NCBI RefSeq assembly: GCF_050016015.1
Contig: NZ_JBNHEQ010000022.1
Coordinates: 42,117 to 106,116, forward strand
Source: Trichodesmium sp002260545
Lineage (GTDB): Bacteria > Cyanobacteriota > Cyanobacteriia > Cyanobacteriales > Microcoleaceae
Reading direction: 5' to 3'
DNA length: 64,000 bases
Part shown: piece after piece, positions 9,910 to 19,323 of the stretch
Position numbering within the stretch: the first letter of the stretch is position 1
Layout of the letters: each line of letters begins with the position of its first letter
Notes under the pieces: generated by a model
What the model was told of the DNA's origin: nothing
What the model saw: only the letters and a program-made list of their open reading frames with translations
Database searches by the model: none
Position numbers and translations under genes: made by a program

Positions 9910-10208
9910 AGGGCTTGCTGATTAAATATCAAAGCATTTACAGATAAAGGTTTTAGCCTTTTTAGGTCTGGAAAAAGTACCAGCTTTTTGGTTGATAAGG
10001 CAGAAATTGTGAGCATTTTGGATAGATTATGGCAGAAAAATCACTCTTACTATTCTTCCTCCTGCCTTCTCTATAATTCCCACTTCTCCTGACTCCGTAC
10101 GGACGTTGCACCGGCAAAAATGCGTTTTCCGTTCCGGAATGTTGCGCAGCAAAACGTCCCTACCTCCTGACTCCTACACTTACCCATAAGACTTTTTCAG
10201 CAAGCCCT
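9910..10208. repeat. Composite MITE-like element with AGGGCTTGCTGA ends
   Basis: AGGGCTTGCTGA (9910-9921) is repeated exactly in inverse at 10197-10208. The 299-bp interior has no gene and includes a second palindromic unit at 10097-10163 that begins GTACGGACGTTGCACCGGC and ends AACGTCCCTAC. That inner unit also occurs independently at 11734-11804, so one element appears to have inserted into another. Confidence 0.65.
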
Positions 10209-10315
10209 AAGTAAGTATCAGGAGTAAACAGAAAATAAACCCTCAAATACTCCTGATTCCTATAAAATAATACTTTTATTCAGTAATACCGAAATTATTA
10301 GTTTAGAATTTTGAC

Positions 10316-10603
10316 TTAAATGTCTATATCTAAATCTAAATCACCCATATCATCATCTTGCTCACTACTAGCATACTTAGAAGGTGGGCGATCGCTACTC
10401 CAAGCCCACCAACTGGTATTACAATGACAATGATAAAATTCTTGCCATTTGCGACGACTATTTTCTGTATATACAGGCGATCGTCGATTAATCCATACTG
10501 CCTTTGCTTCCATTGTACTTGCCCCACATTTGGGACAGAAGAAATCAAAGCTATGAATTGCCGATTCAGTCCATTGGGGAGGAGTTAGATTAAAAGCTTC
10601 CAT
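10316..10603 (-). CDS. Small zinc-ribbon protein
   Basis: 95 residues. FCPKCGAS at about 22-29 and YHCHC at about 57-61 give four cysteines in a C-x2-C / C-x-C arrangement, a likely zinc ribbon. The C-terminus is strongly acidic (DDDMGDLDLDIDI). A ribosome-binding site GAGAG lies upstream of the ATG at 10603. Cyanobacteria have several such short uncharacterised zinc-ribbon proteins; a nucleic-acid or protein-binding role is guesswork. It stands alone between two repeat-rich gaps. Confidence 0.65.
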   Translation of the reverse strand: MEAFNLTPPQWTESAIHSFDFFCPKCGASTMEAKAVWINRRSPVYTENSRRKWQEFYHCHCNTSWWAWSSDRPPSKYASSEQDDDMGDLDLDIDI

Positions 10604-10907
10604 TGTTTACTCTCTTATCATATAATTTTACTTCTGTCAAGATTTTAACTCAAAACTAGAGGAAAAATTTACCTACTATATGAGAATTTTAGCTTGAATT
10701 TAGCTAATCTAAAAGCTAGAGGAATAAATTGAACTCAGAAGTCAGAAGTTAGATAAGGGAAAGTTGTTAAATTGGCAGCGTACAGAGGTTAAATTGTTAT
10801 TGTTACTAAATTTGAGAAGCGGAAGAATATTCTAAACACTTTGGTAACTGCTATAGTTAGAATCTGTTGTACTTTTGTTTTAAGCAAATTTATTATCAAA
10901 CTTTATA

Positions 10908-11043
10908 TATAGCAATCAGTTGTAATTTGTGAGAATTTGTAATATTTTATCTAACGGGGTTTGGTCTCCAAATCCCATCTTAGCGAGGGTTTGGAGACCA
11001 AACCCCTACAGTTTTTTCTCACATCTCATTCCTGATTGCTATA
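10908..11043. repeat. MITE-like element, GGGTTTGG palindrome family, copy 2
   Basis: Perfect 12-bp ends TATAGCAATCAG (10908-10919) and CTGATTGCTATA (11032-11043) flank an inner palindrome of GGGGTTTGGTCTCC and its near-complement. Its right end abuts the DUF3318 gene and, with host bases, creates TGCTATAAT (11037-11045), a sequence resembling an extended -10 promoter. Confidence 0.75.
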
Positions 11044-11066
11044 ATACTTTGGGAGGAGTTAAAAAT

Positions 11067-11678
11067 ATGGGTTCTGAACTTTCTGAAACTAGCCGTTTAT
11101 TAGATATTATGCCCGCTTCTGGGCGAATGATGACAAAAATAGTAGGAAAACCAGAACAACCTACAATTATTAAAACAACCTTTCCTGTACCATGGAAAAA
11201 CGATCGGACGATCTATCTAAATTTTGATTTATGGATGAATTTACCCAAAGAACAACGAGATTTAATTATGTTAAGAACTGTAAGTTGGTTATGTGAAATT
11301 CAATGGTTTAAACCAAATATAAATCAAGTTATTTTGGGAGTTGGGTTAGTAGGAATAATGTCCCAATTAGCAGAAACTGATGCACTTGGAATTTTAGTTG
11401 CTAGTGGTTTAAGTGTAGTTGGTTTGACAAGAATTTGGCAGAGTAATCATAGTACAGAAACAGAATTAGCAGCAGATGAAATGGCAATTAGAATATCAAC
11501 TAGAAGGGGTTATGAAGCACCAGAAGCAGCTAATCATTTATTACAAGGAATTGAAAATGTAGCCAAAATTGAAGGGCGGAATAATTTTAATTTTACAGAG
11601 TTAATTAGGTCTCAAAATTTAAAAGCGATCGCTGGTTTATCTCCAGTGGGAGTACCAGAAAAAGTGAGGAAAGAATAA
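11067..11678 (+). CDS. DUF3318 protein (cyanobacterial, unknown function)
   Basis: 203 residues. I place the start at ATG 11067, which has GGAGG eleven bases upstream; the longer open frame begins inside the MITE at 10908-11043 and is not credible. The sequence LSETSRLLDIMPASGRMMTKI at the N-terminus, a Trp/Phe-rich middle with two hydrophobic stretches (about 90-125), and ETELAADEMAIRISTRRGY are typical of the DUF3318 family restricted to cyanobacteria. The two hydrophobic stretches suggest membrane association. The function is unknown. It is a single-gene unit followed by palindromic repeats. Confidence 0.7.
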   Translation: MGSELSETSRLLDIMPASGRMMTKIVGKPEQPTIIKTTFPVPWKNDRTIYLNFDLWMNLPKEQRDLIMLRTVSWLCEIQWFKPNINQVILGVGLVGIMSQLAETDALGILVASGLSVVGLTRIWQSNHSTETELAADEMAIRISTRRGYEAPEAANHLLQGIENVAKIEGRNNFNFTELIRSQNLKAIAGLSPVGVPEKVRKE

Positions 11679-11733
11679 TCGTAGTTGGAGCATCTTGCTC
11701 CCTTTACAGCATTTTTCATTTGGGTAAACCACA

Positions 11734-11957
11734 GTAGGGACGTTGCACCGGCAAAAATGCGTTTTCCGTTCCGGAATGCTCCTAATTACGCGAATCGCCC
11801 CTACAGTCGTCTACCCATTAAAAAAACACTGCAATTATTTAAAAAGACATTTTCTGCAGATGAGTTCAGATCACAACTAAAACCCTGTAGGGGCGTTAAC
11901 GTTTGCGGAGCATTCCGATAGGAAAGTTGTGCGTAGCTAATGGCCATTCGCCCCTAC
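11734..11957. repeat. Two short palindromic repeats of the GTAGGG..CCCTAC type
   Basis: Two adjacent hairpin-forming units end in GTAGGG and CCCCTAC: 11734-11804 (interior GGACGTTGCACCGGC, shared with 10097-10163) and 11887-11957 (interior with GCGTTAACGTTTGCGGAGCA, shared with 63393-63500). They encode nothing and lie just after the DUF3318 gene. Confidence 0.6.
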
Positions 11958-12009
11958 TTTGATGAAAACTGCTATAAACTTTCTTACTTTAACCTTTTGT
12001 ATATAATTT

Positions 12010-12107
12010 GTCATTGCGACGATAGGAAGCAATCTCACCTAAGCTATGAGATTGCTATCCGTTCCGGAATGCTCCGCAAACCTTTCACTTCATTCCAGTC
12101 GCAATGA
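12010..12107. repeat. Dispersed repeat bounded by GTCATTGCGAC
   Basis: GTCATTGCGAC at 12010-12020 is matched in inverse by GTCGCAATGAC at 12097-12107. The interior has AAGCAATCTCAC and GAGATTGCTATCC as a second inverted pair. Partial relatives lie at 15838-15905, 31088-31160 and 63594-63645. Confidence 0.65.
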
Positions 12108-12286
12108 CCTACAATAACTGGTGGTGGTGCATTGTTAATGATCGTGTATTGTCCGACAATGTTTGTTATGAAACACGGCAGTGGGAGCATCTTGCTCCAG
12201 TGCCAGGTATTCCTTTTTGCTGCATACTATTACTATGTATGACTACCCAATAACTAATTATTGAGATTTGATATTACCAAATAAAC

Positions 12287-13474
12287 ATGACTACTTTCAA
12301 TTTGACAAACCAAAACCTAGATTTAAACTTAGAGACAATTTTAAATCGCGCTCTCGAAGGTGACGACCTATCTCCAGCAGAGACACTTTTATTGTTATCT
12401 CCAACTACTCAACCTAATTTCAGCCAACTTACCTTAACTCAACTTCCACCAGAAATAACCGCTATCCAAAAAACAGCAGACAAACTCCGACAAAAACAAG
12501 TAGGCGATACAGTAACTTACGTTGTCAACCGCAATATAAATTTCACCAATATCTGCGAACAACATTGTAGTTTTTGTGCATTTCGCCGAGATGAAGGTGA
12601 CACAGGTGCATTTTGGTTAGATACTGAGCAAATTTTACAAAAAGCTAATGATGCGGTGCAACGTGGAGCAACAGAAATTTGTATGCAGGGAGGATTAAAT
12701 CTTCAAGCTAAAGTTGCCGGAAAATCTTTACCTTATTATTTGCAACTGGTAACAGAGATTAAAAACGAATTTCCCCATTTGCACTTACACGCTTTTTCTC
12801 CCCAGGAGGTGCAATTTATTGCTAGGGAGGATGGGGTGAGTTATGAATATGTAATTGCTGCTTTGCGGGATGCTGGTGTCGGATCGATGCCAGGTACTGC
12901 TGCCGAAGTTTTGGATGATGCAGTCAGGCGAGTTATTTGCCCGGAAAAAATTGATACAGCGACTTGGTTGGAAATAGTAGGTACGGCGCATCGCTTGGGA
13001 ATGCCAACTACAAGTACCATGTTATGCGGTCATATTGAAACTCCCGAACAGCAAATTTTACATTTAGAAAGGTTGCGTTTTCTCCAACAAACTGCTATTG
13101 AAAAAGATTATCCAGCAAGAATAACGGAGTTTATTTTATTACCTTTTGTCGGACAAGAAGCACCTGCACCTTTGCGTCGGAGGGTAGGGCGAGACCAACC
13201 TGTTTTGTTGGATGTTTTATTGTTAACTGCAGTGTCGAGAATATTCTTAGGAAATTGGATTATTAATCATCAACCGAGTTGGGTTAAACTTGGTTTGGAT
13301 GGAGCAAAAGAAGCATTAAAATGGGGTTGTAATGATATTGGTGGTACCTTAATGGAAGAACATATTACCACAATGGCAGGTGCTTTGGGAGGTACTTGTA
13401 TGCAGGTAGAAAATTTGCAGGAAGCTATTAGAGATTTGGGGAGAAATTATCAACAAAGGAATACGCTTTATTGA
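12287..13474 (+). CDS. cofH: 7,8-didemethyl-8-hydroxy-5-deazariboflavin synthase subunit CofH
   Basis: 395 residues, the usual length of CofH. The radical-SAM cluster is NICEQHCSFCAF (C-x3-C-x2-C), close to residues 93-100, followed by the ICMQGGLN segment and HLHAFSPQEV characteristic of the CofH/MqnE/MqnC group. CofH transfers a tyrosine-derived hydroxybenzyl unit to the 5-amino-6-ribitylaminouracil ring; with CofG it makes the deazaflavin chromophore 8-HDF, the F420 precursor used in cyanobacteria as a photolyase antenna. cofG is not nearby. ATG at 12287 lacks a strong ribosome-binding site. Confidence in the radical-SAM family is very high; CofH over MqnC-like paralogues is judged from the QGGLN and HAFSP signatures. 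Confidence 0.88.
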   Translation: MTTFNLTNQNLDLNLETILNRALEGDDLSPAETLLLLSPTTQPNFSQLTLTQLPPEITAIQKTADKLRQKQVGDTVTYVVNRNINFTNICEQHCSFCAFRRDEGDTGAFWLDTEQILQKANDAVQRGATEICMQGGLNLQAKVAGKSLPYYLQLVTEIKNEFPHLHLHAFSPQEVQFIAREDGVSYEYVIAALRDAGVGSMPGTAAEVLDDAVRRVICPEKIDTATWLEIVGTAHRLGMPTTSTMLCGHIETPEQQILHLERLRFLQQTAIEKDYPARITEFILLPFVGQEAPAPLRRRVGRDQPVLLDVLLLTAVSRIFLGNWIINHQPSWVKLGLDGAKEALKWGCNDIGGTLMEEHITTMAGALGGTCMQVENLQEAIRDLGRNYQQRNTLY

Positions 13475-13709
13475 AGTCATAAGTCATAAGTCAGAAGTTA
13501 AGAAGTATTTGTAGGTTGGGTTGAGGTGACGAAACCCAACATTTTATTCAAGTCAGAAGTTAGAATTAATAGTATACTTTCTAGATAGGATTGAAGTAAT
13601 CAAACTCAAGAAAAAAGTAAAAGCTATATCTAGATTTTTGCTGGGTTGCCCTGTCACTTAACTCAACTTACAAGTGAATGATTTTCTGTTTAGTAGGATG
13701 TATTAATTT

Positions 13710-14453
13710 ATGAAATATAGAATTTTATTGAGAATTACAGGATTTCAATTTTTAGATTTATCTAAATTTCTTAGTTCATGTAATGAGTATAGTTTGATAG
13801 AAGAAGATGGTCGTTATTATTTAGTTCATTCAAGTTTTGAATTAATGAACAGTTTGGAACAAGTATATAAGTGGGGTCAAGATAATCTAGAGAATATAAG
13901 TGGTCTTGCCATGCTTTATTTTTCAGGATTTCCTGTTCTTCAACCTGATGTTGTTTGTGAAATTGATGAAACTGGAAAACAAACTTGTGAACACAATCTT
14001 AAAGCTCACTGCAATATTGTAGATCCAATTAGACTTCTAATTGATGTAGAAATTCAAGGCAAAGGTCAGTATTTACCTTTTGAGTATCATGTTCAAGATT
14101 TGTTGTTACTTACAAAGGAAGATGAGCAAGTGAAAAAAGTTATTCATTTGTTAACTTCATACGAACATGATTTTATAAATCTATACAAAATTTACGACAT
14201 TATTAAAGATGAAGTAGGCGGTAAAAAAAGTAAAAAAATAGAAGGATGGGTGACAAGGGAAAAATTTTCAGTTTCTGATTTTACACAAACTGCCAATCAT
14301 CCAGATGCAATTGGTTATGAAGCAAGACATGGTAGCAATAAACAACAACCTCCGAAAAATCCAATGTCATTGTCTGAGGCACAAAATTTCATTTTTAATG
14401 TTATTAAAAAATGGCTTGATTGGAAAATTGAACAAAAAGGGATATGTGATTAA
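13710..14453 (+). CDS. Conserved-looking hypothetical protein, 247 residues
   Basis: A soluble protein with no signal peptide, no membrane segment and no motif I recognise. The N-terminal 110 residues contain hydrophobic/beta-type sequence; the middle (about 140-175) is predicted helical; the C-terminal part contains GYEARHGSNKQQPPKNPM then SLSEAQNFIFNVIKKWLDW. The ordered composition and codon use resemble neighbouring genes, so I regard it as real. It is flanked by a repeat-rich spacer on one side and a pyrimidine tract on the other and shares no operon. Confidence 0.6.
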   Translation: MKYRILLRITGFQFLDLSKFLSSCNEYSLIEEDGRYYLVHSSFELMNSLEQVYKWGQDNLENISGLAMLYFSGFPVLQPDVVCEIDETGKQTCEHNLKAHCNIVDPIRLLIDVEIQGKGQYLPFEYHVQDLLLLTKEDEQVKKVIHLLTSYEHDFINLYKIYDIIKDEVGGKKSKKIEGWVTREKFSVSDFTQTANHPDAIGYEARHGSNKQQPPKNPMSLSEAQNFIFNVIKKWLDWKIEQKGICD

Positions 14454-14616
14454 ATTTAATTATATTTGTAGGTTTGGTTGAGGTGAAGTTCGCCATTATT
14501 TTAGCCTAGGAATTGTCAAAGTTTGAGATTAATTTTTGCAGATGTCTATTGGAAAATTTGAGAGTATTCAGCTCAAATTAAATTCCCAACTGAATACTCT
14601 CTTATACTTAATTATT

Positions 14617-14664
14617 CCTTCCTCCTTCCTCCTTCTCCCTTCTTCCTTCTTCCTTCTTCCTTCT
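14617..14664. repeat. Short tandem CTTCCTTCTT-type tract
   Basis: A run of CCTTCTT / TTCCTTC heptamer-like units with little variation, typical of cyanobacterial short tandemly repeated repetitive sequences. It lies just before the stop end of the prohibitin-like gene. Similar purine-rich tracts occur at 48622-48676 in the opposite sense. Confidence 0.6.
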
Positions 14665-14669
14665 TTTAA

Positions 14670-15515
14670 CTATTCATTTTCATCCATATTACTGAGATTG
14701 AAAATAAAAGGAACGTTCTGAGACTTTTCACTGCCAAGAATTAAAACTTTAGGCATTTGAGAACCACCTTTTTTCCAAGCTTCTATAGCTTCTTTTTGTA
14801 AAACCAACTCACCACCTTGCGCTTTTAATGTTTCAGCTAATAGTTTCTGAGCTTCTGCTTTACCCTTAGCACGATTAATTTCTGCCTCAGCTTCTTGTTC
14901 TGCTTCCTCAGCAATATACACTGCTCTTTGCGCTCTTTGTTCAGCAATTTGCTTATCTTCAACCGCTCTAGCAAATTCAGGAGAAAAAGTTAAATCAATC
15001 ACGCTAGTATCTAACACAATGATTCCATATTTATCCAAGCGAGAACCCAAAGCATTATCAAAGTCTGATTTTAATTCTACTCTTTTTGTAATAGCTTCTT
15101 CAACAGTTCTTCTAGCTGCAGCAATTTTAAAAGATTCTTGAGTTTGTGGTGCAATTACTTTAGCAACCAAATTTTGTAGAGTGCCTTGTTCTCTTCTAAT
15201 TTTTACTACTTGCAATGGATCTAAACGAAAGTTAATCGCAAAACTAGCAGATAATTGTTGTAAATCTTTTGTAGAACTTTGACCAGGAACTTCAAACTTT
15301 TGCACAGTCACATCATATATATCAACTTCAGAAATAAGAGGAGGTTTAAAGTGAATTCCTTCTATCAAAGCTCCATCTCTAGCTTTACCTAAAATACTCA
15401 GAACACCTGCTTGACCAGGGTTAATAATTACAAACGAATTAAAGCCAAGTAGCAATATTACAGATAACGCAGTTGCTAATATTAATGTTTGTAAACTTTG
15501 TTGTTGACTTTTCAA
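14670..15515 (-). CDS. Prohibitin-family SPFH-domain membrane protein
   Basis: 281 residues. It starts at TTG 15515, supported by AGGAG eight bases upstream (reading TAGGAGTAGATAAATTG). One N-terminal membrane helix (about 12-33) is followed by an SPFH/Band-7 domain (about 35-215) with NPGQAGVLSILGKARDGALI and FSPEFARAVEDKQIAEQRA, then an Ala/Glu/Gln-rich coiled coil (about 195-245). Prohibitins form large ring scaffolds and in bacteria are linked to membrane protein quality control; cyanobacteria have several copies. Its client is unknown. The gene is monocistronic. Confidence 0.88.
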   Translation of the reverse strand: MKSQQQSLQTLILATALSVILLLGFNSFVIINPGQAGVLSILGKARDGALIEGIHFKPPLISEVDIYDVTVQKFEVPGQSSTKDLQQLSASFAINFRLDPLQVVKIRREQGTLQNLVAKVIAPQTQESFKIAAARRTVEEAITKRVELKSDFDNALGSRLDKYGIIVLDTSVIDLTFSPEFARAVEDKQIAEQRAQRAVYIAEEAEQEAEAEINRAKGKAEAQKLLAETLKAQGGELVLQKEAIEAWKKGGSQMPKVLILGSEKSQNVPFIFNLSNMDENE

Positions 15516-15715
15516 TTTATCTACTCCTAAATTTGAGACTACAACTCATTAGTAAATCTTCTGTGTCGATCTTAGTTCCTGTTGAAAATTAAAACTCAAA
15601 TTATATAATATTTTTATAATTTCCTGAAAATATGGAGTAGGGAATTCAGTTATCAGTCATCAGTTATCAGTACCTTTTGTTATAAGCAGGAGACTTGAGA
15701 CATTTTAATATCTAC

Positions 15716-15806
15716 AGGACTTACGCAAAGGTACTATATATGACAGTTGAAAAACTATAGCGCTATAGTTTTAAGCGCTATATATGTGGTCTGGTGCGTA
15801 ATTCCT
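15716..15806. repeat. MITE-like element with AGGACTTACGCA ends, copy 1
   Basis: AGGACTTACGCA (15716-15727) and TGCGTAATTCCT (15795-15806) are inverted with one mismatch. The interior holds a 22-bp perfect palindrome centred on CTATAGCGCTATAG (15751-15772). Related copies are at 60329-60418 and 63565-63678. Confidence 0.7.
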
Positions 15807-16039
15807 GATCTATATCATAAAACCCTACTTAAGTCATTAGTCATTGCGACTGGAACGGAGAAGAAGGAAGCAATCTCGCGAAACTCTTGAGATTGCTTAC
15901 TATCGTCGCTTCGGACAACTATTCAATCTGATGTTATATAACAGGATAAAAAAAAGAAGATTCTGTATTTCAAGCTTCTAGCTGAAGCATAAAGATACTG
16001 ATAACTGATAACTGGTAACTGATAAATGAAATGACCCCA

Positions 16040-17233
16040 TCACAAAGATACATAGTCAAACTTTTGAGAATTAGTATTAGGCATAAGTCTTGCTAAAATT
16101 TGCTTCAGTACCATCGCCGTCCAATCAATATCAGCTTCCGTTGTTTCTCGTCCCAACGTTAAACGAATACCCCTAATAGCAGCATCTTCAGTATATCCCA
16201 TTGCCAGTAATATCGGACTCGGAGCTATTTTGCCACTATTACAAGCTGAACCTGCACTAATACCAATTCCAGCTAAGTTCAATTGTCGCACTAGAGTTTT
16301 ACCAGTAACCTTATCATCTATTTCATTTTCACCAGGCACAATACAAAAACTAACATGATGAGGTAATCTGTATAATCGATCGCCAGTACAAATTACATAA
16401 GGGTTATCTGCCATATGTGCAAATAAGCGATCGCGTAACCTACTTAACCTTGGTGTTTCTGTAGCTATCTCTTCATTAGCTAATTCTGCAGCCACACCAA
16501 AACCAGCGATCGCTGCCACTGCTTGAGTACCAGAACGTAATTTCATCTCTTGGCCTCCACCACCCAATAAAGGGACTAACTCCACACCGTTTCTTATATA
16601 AAGCGCCCCTGCACCTTGAGGACCATAAATTTTATGACTAGATAAAGATAACAAATCTACTGGCAGTGTTTGTACATCTAATGGTAAACGCCCCACCACC
16701 TGAACCGCATCAGTATGAAACAAAACCCCATGAGAACGACAAATATTACCTAATTCTGTAATAGGTTGGAGAGTGCCAACTTCACTTTGGCCATAAATTA
16801 TGGAAACTAAAACTGTATTCGATTGTAATGCAGCTTGTAGTTCTTGAGGATCTACCCTTCCTTGTCTATCAACAGGTAATCTTGTCACTTGCCAACCCCA
16901 GTTTTCTAACATTCTTGCTGGTTCTGAAATAGCAGAATGTTCGACACTAGAAATAATTATATGTTGAGGTTTTCCATAGCAACGTGCTACACCCATTATT
17001 GCCATATTATCAGCTTCAGTTCCCCCAGAAGTAAAAATAATTGATTCTGGCACTGTATTAATAAGATTCGCTACTTTTATTCTTGCCCTTTCCACTAATG
17101 TTGCCGACCTTTGGCCCCATGTATGTAAGCTAGATGGATTACCCCATTGTTGGGTAAAAACTTGCTGCATAAGAGCGATCGCTTCTGGCCTTGTTGGTGT
17201 TGTAGCACTATAGTCTAGATAAATTTGCATCAT
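16040..17233 (-). CDS. iscS: Cysteine desulfurase (IscS/NifS-type, PLP-dependent)
   Basis: 397 residues. IYLDYSATTPTRPEA starts the fold-type-I aminotransferase domain; TSGGTEADNMAI is the PLP-phosphate loop, HTDAVQVVG contains the ring-stacking Asp, and SLSSHKIYGPQGAGALY holds the PLP lysine. The catalytic cysteine is in SAGSACNSG, a class-I type loop. The enzyme takes sulfur from cysteine and passes the persulfide to Fe-S assembly and thio-modification. No isc/suf or nif genes adjoin it, so the housekeeping form is more likely than NifS; the symbol is tentative. The gene starts with two adjacent ATG codons at 17233 and 17230. Confidence 0.88.
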   Translation of the reverse strand: MMQIYLDYSATTPTRPEAIALMQQVFTQQWGNPSSLHTWGQRSATLVERARIKVANLINTVPESIIFTSGGTEADNMAIMGVARCYGKPQHIIISSVEHSAISEPARMLENWGWQVTRLPVDRQGRVDPQELQAALQSNTVLVSIIYGQSEVGTLQPITELGNICRSHGVLFHTDAVQVVGRLPLDVQTLPVDLLSLSSHKIYGPQGAGALYIRNGVELVPLLGGGGQEMKLRSGTQAVAAIAGFGVAAELANEEIATETPRLSRLRDRLFAHMADNPYVICTGDRLYRLPHHVSFCIVPGENEIDDKVTGKTLVRQLNLAGIGISAGSACNSGKIAPSPILLAMGYTEDAAIRGIRLTLGRETTEADIDWTAMVLKQILARLMPNTNSQKFDYVSL

Positions 17234-18492
17234 CTTTTGTCCGTTTTTTTTCTTATGCTAATTTTGTCGAAATATACTTAAAAAAGTGTTAGTTTATGTG
17301 AGCTAAGAATTAGAGAAAAATAGTTTAACTGAATATCTCAGAAGAAATATTTCATAACTTAATATTCAAAACTTTTAAGACATCCAGAGAATACCAATCA
17401 TTTTTGATTTTGAGTTTTAAATATATCCAAAAATTAAATTTTAATCAGGCAATAATTCTAGAACAATTTTTGAATTTTGTTTAGATAAAATTGAATTACT
17501 CCGACTTTACTTTTTCTGACTGAGTGGCTCTTATTCCAGAATTTTATTATTTTTGTTCAAGATTTATTTTAGCTTAAAAATCACCAAGATCACTAATTTT
17601 TCTTTAATTATTTATAGAAATTTGAATATTTCCCATATATAGTGTTTCCATATAAGTTGTGAAACTAGATTTTAATTGTTATCTGTAATAAAAACTCTTA
17701 GATTACCTTCTAATTTTTCATGTTATCTCTGAGCATTCAATTTTCAATAAATGCCAATGCTATATATAGTAATCCTATTTAGGTTGTAGTATTTTAGGAT
17801 TAGTTAGGAGTCAGGATTCAAAATTTTCCAGGTTTTTAGCTCTTTTTAATTATTCTAAAACTTGTTACCGAAAAATTAAGGTATAAAGCCTCTCCATTCA
17901 TGGAGAAAAAAGCGGTCGAGAGATGGCGAGGTTCCCTCGCCATATCCAATCGACCAAGAGAAGAAAAACAAATCCTTTTAGTCAATCCTCTTCTTGATAA
18001 TAAGAGGTAATTATTAATTATTAATTATTGAAGACCAATTTAGGATTGCTATATATTTTAAACTTCTGAAATATTCTCTGATATAACACTCATAATTACT
18101 GGGGCGGACATTCTTGCTCTTCTCAAATATAGTTACAGCAATAATTTAACTTTTGACTGAAGTTATATTTCTAACCTTTAAGTTTTCAATTCCGAAAAAT
18201 TACTAATATACATCTCCAATAATAAATAATTAAATCAATTATCGGAGATAAATAATCAATTATTTTCCCTACTACCTACTCCTTACTCTCTATTTTCTGT
18301 AGATTAATGCACTACCATGGAAACAACCAACCAATCAACAATAAAATACTTAAAGCTTTACTAAATCAATAGCTTTGCCTTTTACCTTTTCAGTTGCCCG
18401 TAGCGCCCCTACAAGGAATAGCAAAAAATAAATTATCCAATTTAAAGAAATAGACCAGGAAAGTTTCCCTGCTTAATTTCCCTACTTTCTAA
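17234..18492. other. Repeat-bearing non-coding region, 1.26 kb
   Basis: Very AT-rich, without a credible open frame. The only ordered feature is the ACCGAA..GGTATAAAG repeat at 17865-18031. The rest shows scattered A/T tracts. A regulatory or small-RNA content cannot be excluded, but I see no specific signal. Confidence 0.5.
17865..18031. repeat. ACCGAA..GGTATAAAGCC repeat, copy 1
   Basis: Begins TTACCGAAAAATTAAGG, continues with GTATAAAGCCTCTCC and an inverted TGGAGA, and closes with AAGAGGTAATTATTAATTATT-type AT repeats and ATTGAA. Copies with the same start, middle (CCTTTTA..CAATCC) and end occur at 24663-24802, 40881-41008, 56207-56338 and 56832-56963, with an inverted one at 55574-55765 and partial ones at 20995-21090 and 63948-64000. 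Confidence 0.75.
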
Positions 18493-18891
18493 TTATTTAG
18501 GTTTACAAACATTATAATCTTCATGGGACATCACCTTCTGTGGTACAACAAAAGTCCCATAATCTTGGCAAATCATTCTATAATTTCGCGTAACAGGTAT
18601 ACTCACAATAAAACGATTGTGGCGAAGTCGTTTACCTCCAAATTCCCGGTAGCTTTGATTATTATTTAATCCAGAAATAATTGTTCTAGCTTTAACCACT
18701 ACATAGTCTGGTAGACCCTTTAAGTCTATCAAATCACCATCAAAGGAAGCTTCCCACTCTAACTTTTTTTCCCGCTTTTCCGCGATTTTTTTGTCAACTC
18801 TTTGCTGTACCATTTGCTCTTGTTCACAGCGATGGCATTTTCTCCCATATCCTTTATGGCCACACGGAAAAGTCCTTTTTCTTTTCGGCAT
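18493..18891 (-). CDS. Small zinc-binding protein with RelE-like C-terminal part
   Basis: 132 residues, very basic. The N-terminus has FPCGHKGYGRKCHRC, a C-x-H..C-x2-C zinc site of a cyanobacterial family (DUF7682-type). Residues 45-70 are charged and helical (KKIAEKREKKLEWEASF). From about 58 the layout, including AIISGL-like helix, LRHNRFIVSIPVTRNYRMIC and a terminal beta hairpin, recalls RelE/ParE toxin folds. No antitoxin gene is adjacent, so it may not be a toxin. The RelE-like part is a visual judgement; the zinc site is directly visible. Confidence 0.65.
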   Translation of the reverse strand: MPKRKRTFPCGHKGYGRKCHRCEQEQMVQQRVDKKIAEKREKKLEWEASFDGDLIDLKGLPDYVVVKARTIISGLNNNQSYREFGGKRLRHNRFIVSIPVTRNYRMICQDYGTFVVPQKVMSHEDYNVCKPK

Positions 18892-19323
18892 AAAACAGCA
18901 AAGTTAGTTGTCACTAGGTTCTCTCAGTTTTGGCTATCATTCTTACTTCCCAATAGCATAGCAAATGGACAATAGAGAAAACATCTCTACAGAGAGGAAT
19001 ATTTAAGTTAACTATCACTCTAAATTATCAGGGATTATGGCACAATCCTCAAAATTCATTCTTGCTCAAATTTCAGTAGAATTAACATTGAGAAATATTT
19101 AAGCTACAGCCCACACTGTAGCTTACTATAGATTATACTTTGTTAGGAAGCCTATATAGTGTAAGTCAGAAGTCAGAAGTCAGAAGTCAGAAATTAAATT
19201 CCCAGCACCGACTAAATTTGAGAGGTGCGAGAATGTTCTAACTTCTCTGGTAGCTGCTATCACTAAAATTGCTCTAGGTGTACTTACTACCAATTTTTTT
19301 AGATGAAGTAATAGGTAATATCA

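Noticed and set aside
10336..10588. Two overlapping open frames on either strand at the zinc-ribbon gene
   Set aside because: They are shadows of the CxxC-containing protein, which has the better start and composition.
11685..11921. 78-residue open frame after the DUF3318 gene
   Set aside because: It runs through two palindromic repeat units and has no ribosome-binding site.
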